A stretch of DNA of 64,000 nt, from positions 1 to 64,000 of the forward strand of contig NZ_LPWA01000119.1 in NCBI RefSeq assembly GCF_001510895.1. Direction: 5' to 3'. Of this stretch, positions 8,821-17,302 are shown piece after piece. The stretch's first letter is position 1. Each line of letters starts with the position of its first letter. This DNA comes from Mesorhizobium loti. Its GTDB lineage: Bacteria; Pseudomonadota; Alphaproteobacteria; Rhizobiales; Rhizobiaceae. The translations under genes and the position numbers were made by a program. The notes under the pieces are model-generated. The model ran no database searches and was not told the DNA's origin. It saw nothing but the letters and a program-made list of their open reading frames with translations.

Positions 8821-9591
8821 TCAGGCGGCCTGAAGCTCCGCCTGTCCGGTCTTGGCGCCGGTGATGTAGGCGACGATGTCGTTGCCGTCGGTGTCCTGCT
8901 TGCGCAAATTGGCGACGATGCGGCCGCGCCGGAAGACGACGATGCGGTCGACCAGGTCGAACACCTGGCGCATGTTGTGGCTGATCAGGATCAGCGGCTC
9001 GCCGTTTTCCTTCAGCGTGCGGATGATGTTTTCGACCTGCGCCGTTTCCTGCACGCCGAGTGCCGCCGTCGGCTCGTCCATGATGATGAGCTTCGAGGCG
9101 AAGGTCGCGGTCCTGGCGATCGCCACGCACTGGCGCTGGCCGCCCGACATGTGGCGGATGGTGCTGGAGAGGTTGGGGATCTTCACAGCCGTGCGGATCA
9201 GCGCCGCCTCGGTTGCCTTGCGCATCGCCTTGCGGTCGAGGATCGAGAAGGGCCCGAGGTTGAACAGCACCTTCTCGCGGCCGAGGAACAGGTTCGACGG
9301 CACGTCGAGGTCGTCGGCCAGAGCAAGGTTCTGGAACACGGTCTCGATGCCGGCCTCGCGCGCCTCGATCGGGCCGGCAAAGGTCACTTCCCTGCCGTCG
9401 AACCAGATCTTGCCGTCGGTGCGCTGCTCGACGCCGGTGATCTGGCGCACGAAGGTCGACTTGCCGGCGCCGTTGTCGCCCATGATGGCGACATGCTCGC
9501 CCTTGCGCAGCTCGAAATTCGCCTCCTGCAGCGCGTGCACGCCGCCATAATGCTTGGTGAGGTTTTCGGTCTTCAGAACGATGTCGGACAT
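8821..9591 (-). CDS. iatA: sugar ABC transporter ATP-binding protein (inositol type)
   Basis: This is the ATPase of a CUT2-class importer. Walker A is GDNGAGKST at about residues 37-45, with signature SGGQRQCVAIAR and Walker B LIIMDEPTAALG. It has a single nucleotide-binding domain of 256 residues, shorter than the double-domain ATPases of many CUT2 systems; single-domain partners are known in rhizobia (for example FrcA). The start is the ATG at 9591, two bases after the permease stop. The inositol assignment rests on the binding protein of the same operon. Confidence 0.85.
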   Translation of the reverse strand: MSDIVLKTENLTKHYGGVHALQEANFELRKGEHVAIMGDNGAGKSTFVRQITGVEQRTDGKIWFDGREVTFAGPIEAREAGIETVFQNLALADDLDVPSNLFLGREKVLFNLGPFSILDRKAMRKATEAALIRTAVKIPNLSSTIRHMSGGQRQCVAIARTATFASKLIIMDEPTAALGVQETAQVENIIRTLKENGEPLILISHNMRQVFDLVDRIVVFRRGRIVANLRKQDTDGNDIVAYITGAKTGQAELQAA

Positions 9592-9593
9592 GG

Positions 9594-10668
9594 TCAAGCT
9601 CCTATCGCCCGGCGGCGCTGGCGCCATTGATCGAGAACGACTGCGCCGACGATGATCACGCCCTTGACCATCTCCTGGTAGTAGGCGTCGAGGCGCAGGA
9701 AGGTGAAGCCGGAAATGATGACGCCGAAGATCAGCGAGCCGATCACGGTGCCGATGATAGACCCGCGGCCGCCCGACAGCGGAGACCCCGCCGATGACCG
9801 CCATGGCGATCGCGTCGAGCTCGTACATCACGCCCATGCGGCTGGCGGTGAGGTTCTTGGAGGAGAGCACCACGGCCGCGATCGAGGCGAGGATGCCGGC
9901 GATCACATAGACCAGCACCTTGTGGTTGGCGATCTTGATGCCGGACATGCGCGCGGCGTCCTCGTTGGAGCCGATGGCGTAGCAATGCTTGCCGTATCGG
10001 GTGTAGCTCAGGATGAGCTGGAACAGGATCGCCAGCGAAATGAAGATGATGACCGGCATCAGCCCCTTGCCGATTGCCGCGAAGCTGTCGGTCGGGAACG
10101 AGATCGGCTGGCCCTTCGACCACCATTTGGCGATGCCGCGCGCCGTGACCATCATGCCGAGCGTGGCGATGAAGGGCGGAATGCGGGTGTAGGCGATCAA
10201 TGACCCGTTGATGAGGCCGGCCAAAAGCCCGCAGCCGACCGCGACCAGCAGCGGCACGATCACCGGCAGGTCGGTCCAGCCATAGGCGATGAACATCGCC
10301 TTGGGGTTGGGATTGCCGTTGACTGTCGCAACTTGCGCGAAACTCATGGCGATCATGGCGGTGGCGCCGACGATCGAGCCCGAGGACAGGTCGATGCCGC
10401 CGCAGATGATGACCTGCGTGACGCCGATGGCGATGATGCCGACGATCGACACCTGCAGGATGATGATCTGCAGACGCTGCTCGTTGAAGATCGCGTCGAC
10501 GTTTTCGCGGGTGTTGAACAGGAAGCTGTCGCCGAGGAAGACGCGGCCGATCAGCTCGAACGCGCCGACCAGGATGACCAGCGCCAGGAACACGTTGAAC
10601 TCGGCAGGCCACGGGCGCTTCTTGGCGTCGTAGCTCAGCCCGCCAATGCCATGCGATGTCTGTGACAC
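9594..10668 (-). CDS. iatP: sugar ABC transporter permease (inositol type, one frameshift)
   Basis: This is a CUT2/BPD_transp_2 permease with many hydrophobic segments. The family motif GGIDLSSGSIVGATAM lies near residue 95, with IPPFIATLGMM near 155 and GSNEDAARMSGI near 230. The frame breaks near 9780, just after AMAVIGGVS. The expected LSGGRGS block and the tail ending in LDQWRQRRR are in another frame that stops at 9594. Unlike most breaks in this window, this one fits one extra base (or two lost). Repaired length is about 358 residues. Confidence 0.85.
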
Positions 10669-10791
10669 GTCTTCTTCCTCCGAATGACCGCGCCCGCTCT
10701 CCCACCCGGTGGGGCGGGAGAAGAAGGGAGCGGCGCCGCTCTGTCAGCGGCCGATTTCAGCCAGTCCGATGCGTCGGAGCGCCGCTCCTGG

Positions 10792-10832
10792 GACGCAATT
10801 CCGTACGGAAAAAATTCTCCTGGAATTGCGTC
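10792..10832. repeat. type B palindromic element
   Basis: Perfect 11-base arms GACGCAATTCC and GGAATTGCGTC enclose a diverged core. It lies between the binding-protein gene and the permease gene. It could act as a mid-operon hairpin that lowers downstream expression relative to the binding protein. Confidence 0.75.
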
Positions 10833-10840
10833 GGCGCAGC

Positions 10841-11782
10841 TCAGTTCTTCTTCAAGAACTTGTCGATGTTCGCCGGCGTCACGAGCTGGAAGGGGATGTA
10901 GACCTTGTGTTCCACCTTCTCGCCCTTGGCGAGCTTCAGCGCCGCGTCGAGCGCGCCGGCGCCCTGACCGGCCGCGTCCTGGAAGACCGACACGTCGAGA
11001 TCGCCCGCCTGCATCGCGGCCAGCGCATCCTGGGTGGCGTCGACGCCGCCGACCACGACCGACTTCATGTCGATGTTGGCGGCTTTCATAGCCTGGATGG
11101 CGCCGATGGCGCTTTCGTCGTTATTGGCGATAACGCCGTCGAACGCCTTGCCGGACGACAGCCAGTTGGTCATCAGGTTCTGCGCCTCGTCACGCTTCCA
11201 GTTCGAGGTCTGCTTGTCGATGATCTTGATGAAGCTGCAGTCCGGCGTGGCGATCACTTCGTCGATGTCCTTGGTGCGCTGCACCGCGGCCTGGTTCGAC
11301 AGCTCGCCCATGATCACATAGACGTTGGCTTCCTTCTTGCCGGCTTCCTTGAGCAGGCGGCAGGCTTCCTTGGTCTCGAGCGTGCCGGACTCGGCCTCGT
11401 TCGAAGCGACGAAAGCCTGGTTGTCAGGCAGCTTGTCGACATTGACCGGCTCGCGGTTGACATAGACCAGCGGGATCTTGGCCGCGGCGGCCGCGTCCGA
11501 CATCGCCTGCGTGGCCGAGGTGTCGACCGGGTTGACGATGATGGCGTCGACGCCCGAAGCGGCGAAGTTCTTGATCTGGTCGAGCTGCTTGGCGACGTCG
11601 TTCTGCGCGTCCTCGACCTGCAGCTCGACGCCGTCCATGCCCTTGGCCTGCGCGATCATGCCGTTGCGCAGCACGGTCAGGAAATTGTCGTCGAAAAGAG
11701 CCATCGAAACGCCGATCTTGGCGGCGAAGGCGGACGAACTCATCAGCGCCGATAGCGCGACGCCCAAAAGCAGTTTCTTCAT
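10841..11782 (-). CDS. ibpA: periplasmic sugar-binding protein, inositol-binding (IbpA) type
   Basis: This is a type 1 periplasmic binding protein of 313 residues with a signal peptide (MKKLLLG..SSAFA, cleavage near residue 20). The start of the mature protein, IGVSMALFDDNFLTVLR, and the run VNPVDTSATQAM, GGVDATQDALAAM and YIPFQLVTPAN resemble, from memory, the myo-inositol-binding proteins of rhizobia and Caulobacter (IbpA). Rhizopine-binding MocB belongs to the same fold family. It is the first gene of the transporter operon, with a 172-base gap to the permease that holds a palindromic repeat. The ligand could be another cyclitol. Confidence 0.82.
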   Translation of the reverse strand: MKKLLLGVALSALMSSSAFAAKIGVSMALFDDNFLTVLRNGMIAQAKGMDGVELQVEDAQNDVAKQLDQIKNFAASGVDAIIVNPVDTSATQAMSDAAAAAKIPLVYVNREPVNVDKLPDNQAFVASNEAESGTLETKEACRLLKEAGKKEANVYVIMGELSNQAAVQRTKDIDEVIATPDCSFIKIIDKQTSNWKRDEAQNLMTNWLSSGKAFDGVIANNDESAIGAIQAMKAANIDMKSVVVGGVDATQDALAAMQAGDLDVSVFQDAAGQGAGALDAALKLAKGEKVEHKVYIPFQLVTPANIDKFLKKN

Positions 11783-12152
11783 TTTAGTTTCTCCTCCACT
11801 TGGTGTCCGGCTGCACCGATTGAACCGGAATCCCCGATCTCTCCGGGGAATCTCTCCCTATGGCCGTTCCGACGGCGTTTTCCTTGCGCAAATGGAACGC
11901 CTGGTCCTCTGTTTGAAACAGATGTTCCGGAACGAAAGAACCAAAATACCCATTTGGTGAAATATTTATTCCATTTCGCCTGGAACAGTCAAGGGAGATT
12001 CGGAACGGACATGCCGGATTTTCACTCCCGATCGGCGTGCAACGCTCTCCGTGGCCGGGGACGCAAGCATTCTGCCGCGAATCCTGGCCCGAATCCCGCC
12101 ACGAAAGAATTCCATCAGCCTGATGGATCACATCATTCCGGCGGCCCGCGGC
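11783..12152. promoter_or_regulatory. upstream region of the inositol-type transporter operon
   Basis: This 370-base gap separates the LacI regulator stop from the ibpA start. No gene is evident. It contains several dyads suited to a dimeric regulator: TTCC-N10-GGAA at 11880-11897, TGTTTGAAACA at 11910-11920, GTTCCGGAAC at 11924-11933, and TTCC-N9-GGAA at 11969-11985. An AT-rich patch (11955-11972) may include the promoter. Which dyad is the operator cannot be told from sequence. Confidence 0.5.
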
Positions 12153-13184
12153 TCAAATGTTTTCCGGCAGATAGATGTCGAAGGGCAAAAAGGTCTGGCC
12201 GGGCGCATTGGCGGCGCCACTCTCGATGGCATGCGCCATCAGCCCGACAAGCTCGCGGCACAGCGCCGCCAGCGGTGTCGAGATCACCATGGTGAGGATG
12301 TTGTCGGCAAGTGCGGCGCGCGAGAAGGCGTTGATCTCGTTGCAGATCACCACCGGCATATTCGCCGGCTTTGCCGTTCTCAGCGCCGCGACCGCGCCTT
12401 CCATGCCGCCGCCGGCGACATAGCAGCCGGCAAGGTCCGGATGCCGGGCCAGAAGATCGAGCATCGCATCATGCGTCACCTGGTTGGCTTCCAGGTTGAC
12501 CAGCGTCTCCATCACGGTGAAGTCCGGTGCATGCTCGCGAAAATAGGAGCGGAAGCCGATCTCGCGCAATTCATGGCCATGGAAGCGGTGGCTGCCGACG
12601 AAAAGCGCGACCTTGCCGGGCTTCTTCGCCGCCTTGGCGATCATCCAGGCCGCGGTGCGCCCGACCTTGCGGTTGTCGAGCCCGACATAGCCCTCGCGGA
12701 TGCCGGCGGCGAAGTCGGACAGCAGCGAGAAGACCGGTTGGCCCCTCGCCTTCAGCGCCTCAACCACCGCCGTCAGCGTCGGATGGTCCGGGCCGACAAC
12801 GGCGATGGCCCTCGATTTCGCCGCCAGCCTGCGCATCTGCCCTGCAATCTCGTCAGGTGCCAGCGAAGCGGCGAAGTCGATGATCGCGGCACCACGGAAA
12901 CGTTGCGACTGCGACACCGCAAGCTCAAGCTCGCGCGCGAAATCGCCGTAGAAGACGTCGTTGCCTCTGAGCAGCAGGAAGCCGAGGCGGTATTCCGGCA
13001 TTTCCTGGCGCATGCGCTGCTTGATCAGGCCGGCGGCGTGATAGCCGATGTCGGTCGCCGCCTCGTAGACCCGGCGCGCCGTTTCCTCGCGCACCGGCAG
13101 GCGGTTGTTCAGCACCCTATCGACGGTGGCGACGCTGACGCCGGAAACGCGCGCGAGATCGGTGATTGTCGGCCGCTTTGCCAT
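12153..13184 (-). CDS. LacI family transcriptional regulator
   Basis: This is a repressor of 343 residues. The N-terminal LacI helix-turn-helix is ITDLARVSGVSVATVDRVLN at about residues 7-26, followed by a periplasmic-binding-like effector domain from about residue 60 (EYRLGFLLLRGND) to the end. The start is the ATG at 13184; upstream codons in frame lack family similarity. It lies between the transporter operon (same strand, downstream) and the moc-like genes (divergent). It is therefore well placed to control both in response to an inositol-like ligand. Confidence 0.9.
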   Translation of the reverse strand: MAKRPTITDLARVSGVSVATVDRVLNNRLPVREETARRVYEAATDIGYHAAGLIKQRMRQEMPEYRLGFLLLRGNDVFYGDFARELELAVSQSQRFRGAAIIDFAASLAPDEIAGQMRRLAAKSRAIAVVGPDHPTLTAVVEALKARGQPVFSLLSDFAAGIREGYVGLDNRKVGRTAAWMIAKAAKKPGKVALFVGSHRFHGHELREIGFRSYFREHAPDFTVMETLVNLEANQVTHDAMLDLLARHPDLAGCYVAGGGMEGAVAALRTAKPANMPVVICNEINAFSRAALADNILTMVISTPLAALCRELVGLMAHAIESGAANAPGQTFLPFDIYLPENI

Positions 13185-13224
13185 GAACGCTCCATCGCTT
13201 GCTCGACTCGAGAATAGCTCAATC

Positions 13225-13269
13225 TGATAGGAAATGATAGAATCTATCTTTGTGACATTGAGACTATCA
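13225..13269. promoter_or_regulatory. candidate LacI-type operator between the regulator and mocD-like gene
   Basis: The divergent gap (13185-13360) contains a 13-base perfect dyad GATAGAATCTATC (13236-13248). It is flanked by further half sites, TGATAG at 13225-13230 and CTATCA at 13264-13269. This nested symmetry, 40-85 bases upstream of the regulator start, suits an autoregulatory operator that also covers the moc-like promoter. Confidence 0.5.
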
Positions 13270-13360
13270 TGGCTTGGCGGTATGGTGAAGTCGAAGCCAG
13301 CCATGCGCGAGCTCGGCATTGCCGAGGGCCGCTCGCCAGGCGGCGATGGAGGAACCCGCA

Positions 13361-14533
13361 ATGACGGCAATAACGTCTCCGACGCTATCCGCACGCGACT
13401 ACAGCCTGACCGGCCGCGACGCCAGGCGCGCGGTCGAGAACGGGCTTTCGGCGGCCGAATGGTATCATACCGAGATCCCGCGCAAGCAGATGAAAGAGCT
13501 GATGCAGCGCTCTGACCAGCCGGCGATCCGCGACACCGTCATCTGGCTCGCCGCGCTGATCCTCAGCGGCGTCGGCGGCGCCTGGTTCTGGGGCAGTTGG
13601 TGGTGCGTCCCGTTCTTCTTCGTCTATGGCACGCTCTACGGCTCCTCGACCGATTCCCGCTGGCACGAATGCGGCCACGGCACCGCCTTCCGCACCCAGT
13701 GGATGAACGATGCCGTCTACCAGCTCGCCTGCTTCATGATCATGCGCAATCCGGTGACCTGGCGCTGGAGCCATACGCGCCATCACACCGACACCATCAT
13801 CGTCGGCCGCGACCCGGAGATCGCCGTCATGCGGCCGCCGGACCTTCTGCGCCTGGTCCTGAACTTTTTCGGCATCCTCGACGCCTGGCACGCGATGACC
13901 GATATGATGCGCAATGCGGCCGGCGTCGTCAGTGCCGCGGAAAAGACCTTCATTCCGGAACAGGAGCAGCCCAAGGCCATCCGCATCGCCCGCATCTGGC
14001 TCGCCATCTACATCGCGACCATCGCGCTGGCGCTCTACCTGCATTCCTGGCTGCCGCTGATGCTGGTCGGCCTGCCCCGCCTCTATGGCGCCTGGCATCA
14101 CGTGATGACCGGGCTGCTGCAGCATGGCGGCCTCGCCGACAACGTCATCGACCACCGCCTGAACAGCCGCACTGTGCTGATGAACCCGGTCAGCCGGTTC
14201 ATCTACTGGAACATGAACTACCATGTGGAGCACCACATGTTCCCGATGGTGCCCTATCACGCGCTGCCGAAGCTGCATGCGCTGATCAAGCACGACCTGC
14301 CGGCGCCGACGCCGTCGATCCTTGCCGGCTATCGCGAGATGATTCCCGCCTTCCTGCGCCAGCTGCGCAACGAGGACTATTTCCTCAAGCGCGAGCTGCC
14401 GCCGACTGCGAAGCTACCGGGAAGAGCTGCACAACGACAATCGGATTGCGGCCGCGGCCGAGTGACCGGTAACGACACGACCGACAACGAAGAATTTCGC
14501 GCCAACCAAGAATTTCGCCGGAGGACGACATGA
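13361..14533 (+). CDS. fatty acid desaturase-family oxygenase, MocD-like
   Basis: This is an integral-membrane di-iron enzyme. It has the histidine boxes HECGHG (near residue 105), HTRHH (near 140) and HVEHH (near 290), plus hydrophobic segments between them. The start at 13361 has GGAGG eight bases before the ATG. It is followed by a Rieske ferredoxin and a ferredoxin reductase, the arrangement described for rhizopine mocDEF. The extreme C-terminus is uncertain: after residue 350 another frame encodes YREELHNDNRIAAAAE and stops at 14465, so a small indel near 14412 is possible. The oxidised substrate is unknown; a methylated cyclitol or a lipid are alternatives. Confidence 0.82.
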   Translation: MTAITSPTLSARDYSLTGRDARRAVENGLSAAEWYHTEIPRKQMKELMQRSDQPAIRDTVIWLAALILSGVGGAWFWGSWWCVPFFFVYGTLYGSSTDSRWHECGHGTAFRTQWMNDAVYQLACFMIMRNPVTWRWSHTRHHTDTIIVGRDPEIAVMRPPDLLRLVLNFFGILDAWHAMTDMMRNAAGVVSAAEKTFIPEQEQPKAIRIARIWLAIYIATIALALYLHSWLPLMLVGLPRLYGAWHHVMTGLLQHGGLADNVIDHRLNSRTVLMNPVSRFIYWNMNYHVEHHMFPMVPYHALPKLHALIKHDLPAPTPSILAGYREMIPAFLRQLRNEDYFLKRELPPTAKLPGRAAQRQSDCGRGRVTGNDTTDNEEFRANQEFRRRTT

Positions 14534-14844
14534 GCGACTGGGTCGAGGCCTGCGCGGCCGGAGACATCGACGAAGAGGACGTGATGCGGTTCGACCATGC
14601 CGGCCGCACCTACGCCATCTATCGCAGCCCGGACGACGAATATTTCGCCACCGACGGCCTGTGCTCGCATGAGAAGGTGCATCTGGCCGACGGGCTGGTG
14701 ATGGACGACATCATCGAATGCCCGAAGCACAATGGCCGCTTCAACTACAAGACCGGCGACGCGCGCGGTGCCCCGGTCTGCGTCAACCTCAAGACCTATC
14801 CGGTCAAGGTCGACGCCGGCAAAGTCCTCATTCAGGTCGGGTGA
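14530..14844 (+). CDS. MocE-like Rieske [2Fe-2S] ferredoxin
   Basis: This is a small soluble electron carrier of 104 residues. The Rieske cluster ligands are seen as Cys-x-His in CSHEKVHLADG (about residue 48) and Cys-x-x-His in CPKHNGRF (about 67). The start ATG overlaps the end of the upstream open frame, and its stop lies within five bases of the next gene. It is thus translated in series with the oxygenase and reductase. By family and context it passes electrons from the reductase to the membrane di-iron oxygenase. Confidence 0.92.
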   Translation: MSDWVEACAAGDIDEEDVMRFDHAGRTYAIYRSPDDEYFATDGLCSHEKVHLADGLVMDDIIECPKHNGRFNYKTGDARGAPVCVNLKTYPVKVDAGKVLIQVG

Positions 14845-14849
14845 GCGCC

Positions 14850-16079
14850 ATGCAGGCAGGGATGGTGATCATCGGCGCGGGCGAATGCGGCGGTCGCGCA
14901 GCGCTTGCCCTGCGCGACCTCGGCTATGAAGGGCCGGTGACACTGGTCGGCGATGAGCCGCATCTGCCATACGAGCGGCCGCCGCTGTCGAAAGAGGCGA
15001 TGACCAGCGAGGCGCCGCTTATCAAGGCGATCGCCAGCGATGAGCTTTTGGCCGAACGCTCGATCCGCCATATCCATTCCGTGCGGGCCGTCGCCGTCGA
15101 CCGCGCCGCGCATACGTTGAGCCTCTCGGACGGTTCTTCCCTTGCCTATGACAAGCTGTTGCTCGCGACCGGGTCCGTGCCGCGCAAGTTGCCGATGCCG
15201 GGCCTGGGCGGCCGCTGCGTTTATCTGCGGACCTTCAACGATGCGCTCGCCATCCGCGCCCATCTCAGCGCCGGCAACCGTGTCGCCATCATCGGCGGCG
15301 GCTTCATCGGCCTGGAGCTTGCGGCCTCATCGCGAAAGCTGGGCGCCGCGGCCACGGTGCTCGAAGCGCAGCCGCGCATCCTGATGCGCGGCGTGCCGGC
15401 CGAGATCGCCGAGATCATCCGCAAGGCGCACGAAGCGGAGGGGGTCAAGGTTCTCACCGGCCAGGGCATCACGGCGATTGCCGATAACGGTGCCGAGGTT
15501 CGCATCACGCTTGCCGACGGGCAGGAGGTCGTGGCCGATCTGGCGGTGATCGGCATCGGCGCCATCCCGGTGACGGCGCTTGCCGCCGAGGCCGGACTGG
15601 CGATCGACAACGGGATTGCCGTCGACGAGACGCTGCGCACCGACGATCCCGACATCTTCGCCGCCGGCGATTGCTGCTCGTTCCCGCTCGCCGTCTATGG
15701 CTGGCGGCGCGTGCGGCTCGAAGCCTGGCGCAACGCGCAGGAGCAGGGCTTGCTCGCGGCGAAGAACATGCTGGGCGCCGACGAGGCGCATGCCACGGTG
15801 CCATGGTTCTGGTCGGATCAGTACGGGCTCACGCTGCAGATCGCCGGGCTTTCGGACGAAGGCCGCTCGACGGTGCGGCGCGACCTCGATGACGGCGCCT
15901 TCATCCTGTTCCACCTGGCCGAGGACGGCAGGCTGGTCGCCGCCAGCGGCATCGGTCCGGGCAATGCGGTGGCGCGCGACATCCGCCTGGCGGAGATGCT
16001 GATCGCGAAACGAGCGAGCCCGGCGCCGGAGGCGCTCGGCTCGCAGTCGGTCAAATTGAAGTCGCTGCTGGCGGCGTGA
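14850..16079 (+). CDS. FAD-dependent ferredoxin reductase, MocF-like
   Basis: This is an NAD(P)H-ferredoxin reductase of the BphA4/rubredoxin-reductase type, 409 residues. The FAD-binding motif is IIGAGECGGRAALAL (about residues 7-21), with LPYERPPLSKE, the NAD-binding GGGFIGLELAA and the second FAD motif DPDIFAAGDCCSFPL. A C-terminal reductase domain follows from about residue 325. The start could also be the in-frame GTG at 14841, which overlaps the previous stop. It completes the oxygenase-ferredoxin-reductase chain. Confidence 0.92.
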   Translation: MQAGMVIIGAGECGGRAALALRDLGYEGPVTLVGDEPHLPYERPPLSKEAMTSEAPLIKAIASDELLAERSIRHIHSVRAVAVDRAAHTLSLSDGSSLAYDKLLLATGSVPRKLPMPGLGGRCVYLRTFNDALAIRAHLSAGNRVAIIGGGFIGLELAASSRKLGAAATVLEAQPRILMRGVPAEIAEIIRKAHEAEGVKVLTGQGITAIADNGAEVRITLADGQEVVADLAVIGIGAIPVTALAAEAGLAIDNGIAVDETLRTDDPDIFAAGDCCSFPLAVYGWRRVRLEAWRNAQEQGLLAAKNMLGADEAHATVPWFWSDQYGLTLQIAGLSDEGRSTVRRDLDDGAFILFHLAEDGRLVAASGIGPGNAVARDIRLAEMLIAKRASPAPEALGSQSVKLKSLLAA

Positions 16080-16088
16080 GAAGCCGGG

Positions 16089-17048
16089 TTAGAACAGCGC
16101 CCTCAATTCGTCCAGCTTGTCGTTGACCAGCCAGCCGTAATAGTTCTCCTCGGGCAGCTTCTCCGGCTCCCCCGCCGCGCGGCGCTTCTCGTTCTCTTCC
16201 TTCAGCGCATAGGCACGCTGCTCAGGATTGCCGACATTGTAGAGCGTGGCGGTCAGGCCCGGATTGCGCGAGATGTCGAAGCCGGCGATGCTTTTGTAGG
16301 CGTCGATCGACTTCCTGATGGTCGCGGCGACGTAAGGCAGCGTCAGATCCGGATCCATGATGGTCTTGTAGACCGAATTGGGATCCCCGACGTCGAGCTC
16401 CGGCAGGCCGGACACCTTGTGCACGAGGTCGCTCATCTGCAGCGCCGTCAGCGGGTTGAGCTGGCCCAGCCCGAAGGTCTGGCCGGCATAGTAGGGCTGG
16501 AAGAAAGTGGCGCCGAAGCGGTCATTGGGGAAGCTCGTCCCGTCGACGGTCTTGCCGCGGAAGGAATGGTTCCACACCTGCTCGCGGCATTCCCAAAGAT
16601 CGTAGCTGTCGTCCATGCCGGCGCATTTCTTGAATTCCGGCCGCTTAACGAAATCGCTGACGTCCTCGCCGTCATAGGCGAAAGTGAGCTTGCTCGACAG
16701 ATAGGACATCGCCTTGACGTAATAGGTCTGCAGCCGGTCATAGGCGTCGACATTGTAGGTGTGCTCGCCGACGATGGCGCCGACGATATGCATCGGATCG
16801 ATGCCATAGGCCGCCGCCGTCTTCCTGATCTTGGCGCGCAGCTCGGCATCGTTCTGCAGCAGCGCGTAGACCTTGCGGTACTTGGCCTGGAAGGTGGTGT
16901 TGGTGGCCTGGGTGCGCCGGCTGGAGGCGCCGGGAATGTCGGGCTGCACGCCATTGCGGTTACCCGGCGGCACCAGGGTTGCCGCATCGGCTATCGATAT
17001 GGCCGATGCCAAAGCCAGGCTGAGAAAGAGGAGTATTAGCTTCTTCAT
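16089..17048 (-). CDS. DUF1402 family exported protein
   Basis: This is a predicted periplasmic protein of 319 residues with a signal peptide (hydrophobic residues 4-22, then Ala-x-Ala near 22). Two stretches look lysozyme-like: IVGAIVGEHTYNVD near residue 87 with a candidate catalytic Glu, and GQTFGLGQLNPLTALQM near 190. They recall lytic transglycosylases, so cell wall cleavage is possible but unproven. The family is mainly seen in Hyphomicrobiales. It converges with the moc-like operon. Confidence 0.8.
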   Translation of the reverse strand: MKKLILLFLSLALASAISIADAATLVPPGNRNGVQPDIPGASSRRTQATNTTFQAKYRKVYALLQNDAELRAKIRKTAAAYGIDPMHIVGAIVGEHTYNVDAYDRLQTYYVKAMSYLSSKLTFAYDGEDVSDFVKRPEFKKCAGMDDSYDLWECREQVWNHSFRGKTVDGTSFPNDRFGATFFQPYYAGQTFGLGQLNPLTALQMSDLVHKVSGLPELDVGDPNSVYKTIMDPDLTLPYVAATIRKSIDAYKSIAGFDISRNPGLTATLYNVGNPEQRAYALKEENEKRRAAGEPEKLPEENYYGWLVNDKLDELRALF

Positions 17049-17108
17049 GCGCCGCCGCCCTGGACCGGCTCAGCAATCGCCGATCCGTTCCAACCACTTA
17101 TTTTTACA

Positions 17109-17150
17109 CAATTTCGGACGGAAAACCGCTGCGCACTTTTCCTGAAATTG
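17109..17150. repeat. type B palindromic element
   Basis: Arms CAATTTC (17109-17115) and GAAATTG (17144-17150) enclose the core GGAAAACCGCTGCGCACTTT. It lies between DUF1402 and hslU. It belongs to the B subfamily with the elements at 10792, 61992, 62176 and 63649. Confidence 0.75.
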
Positions 17151-17302
17151 CTTTCGAAATCGGCGGCAACCTAGGTAAAGGCGGCAGGAGAGTCGAGAGA
17201 AGGCTTTGGCCTGCCATCAAGAATGGTGGCCAGTTGCTTCCATTTGGCCACACTTTGGATTTCGGGCCGACATATATATGCCGGCCCGAAATGAACTCGC
17301 CT

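Noticed and set aside
8821..10668. 615-residue permease-ATPase fusion protein
   Set aside because: The apparent fusion comes from a frameshift that skips the permease stop. The correct tail and an ATPase ATG with two-base spacing are both present.
13361..14465. Confident frameshift in the mocD-like gene
   Set aside because: A plausible alternative C-terminus exists in another frame, but the existing frame also ends neatly at the mocE start. The tail is not conserved enough to decide, so it is noted only as possible.
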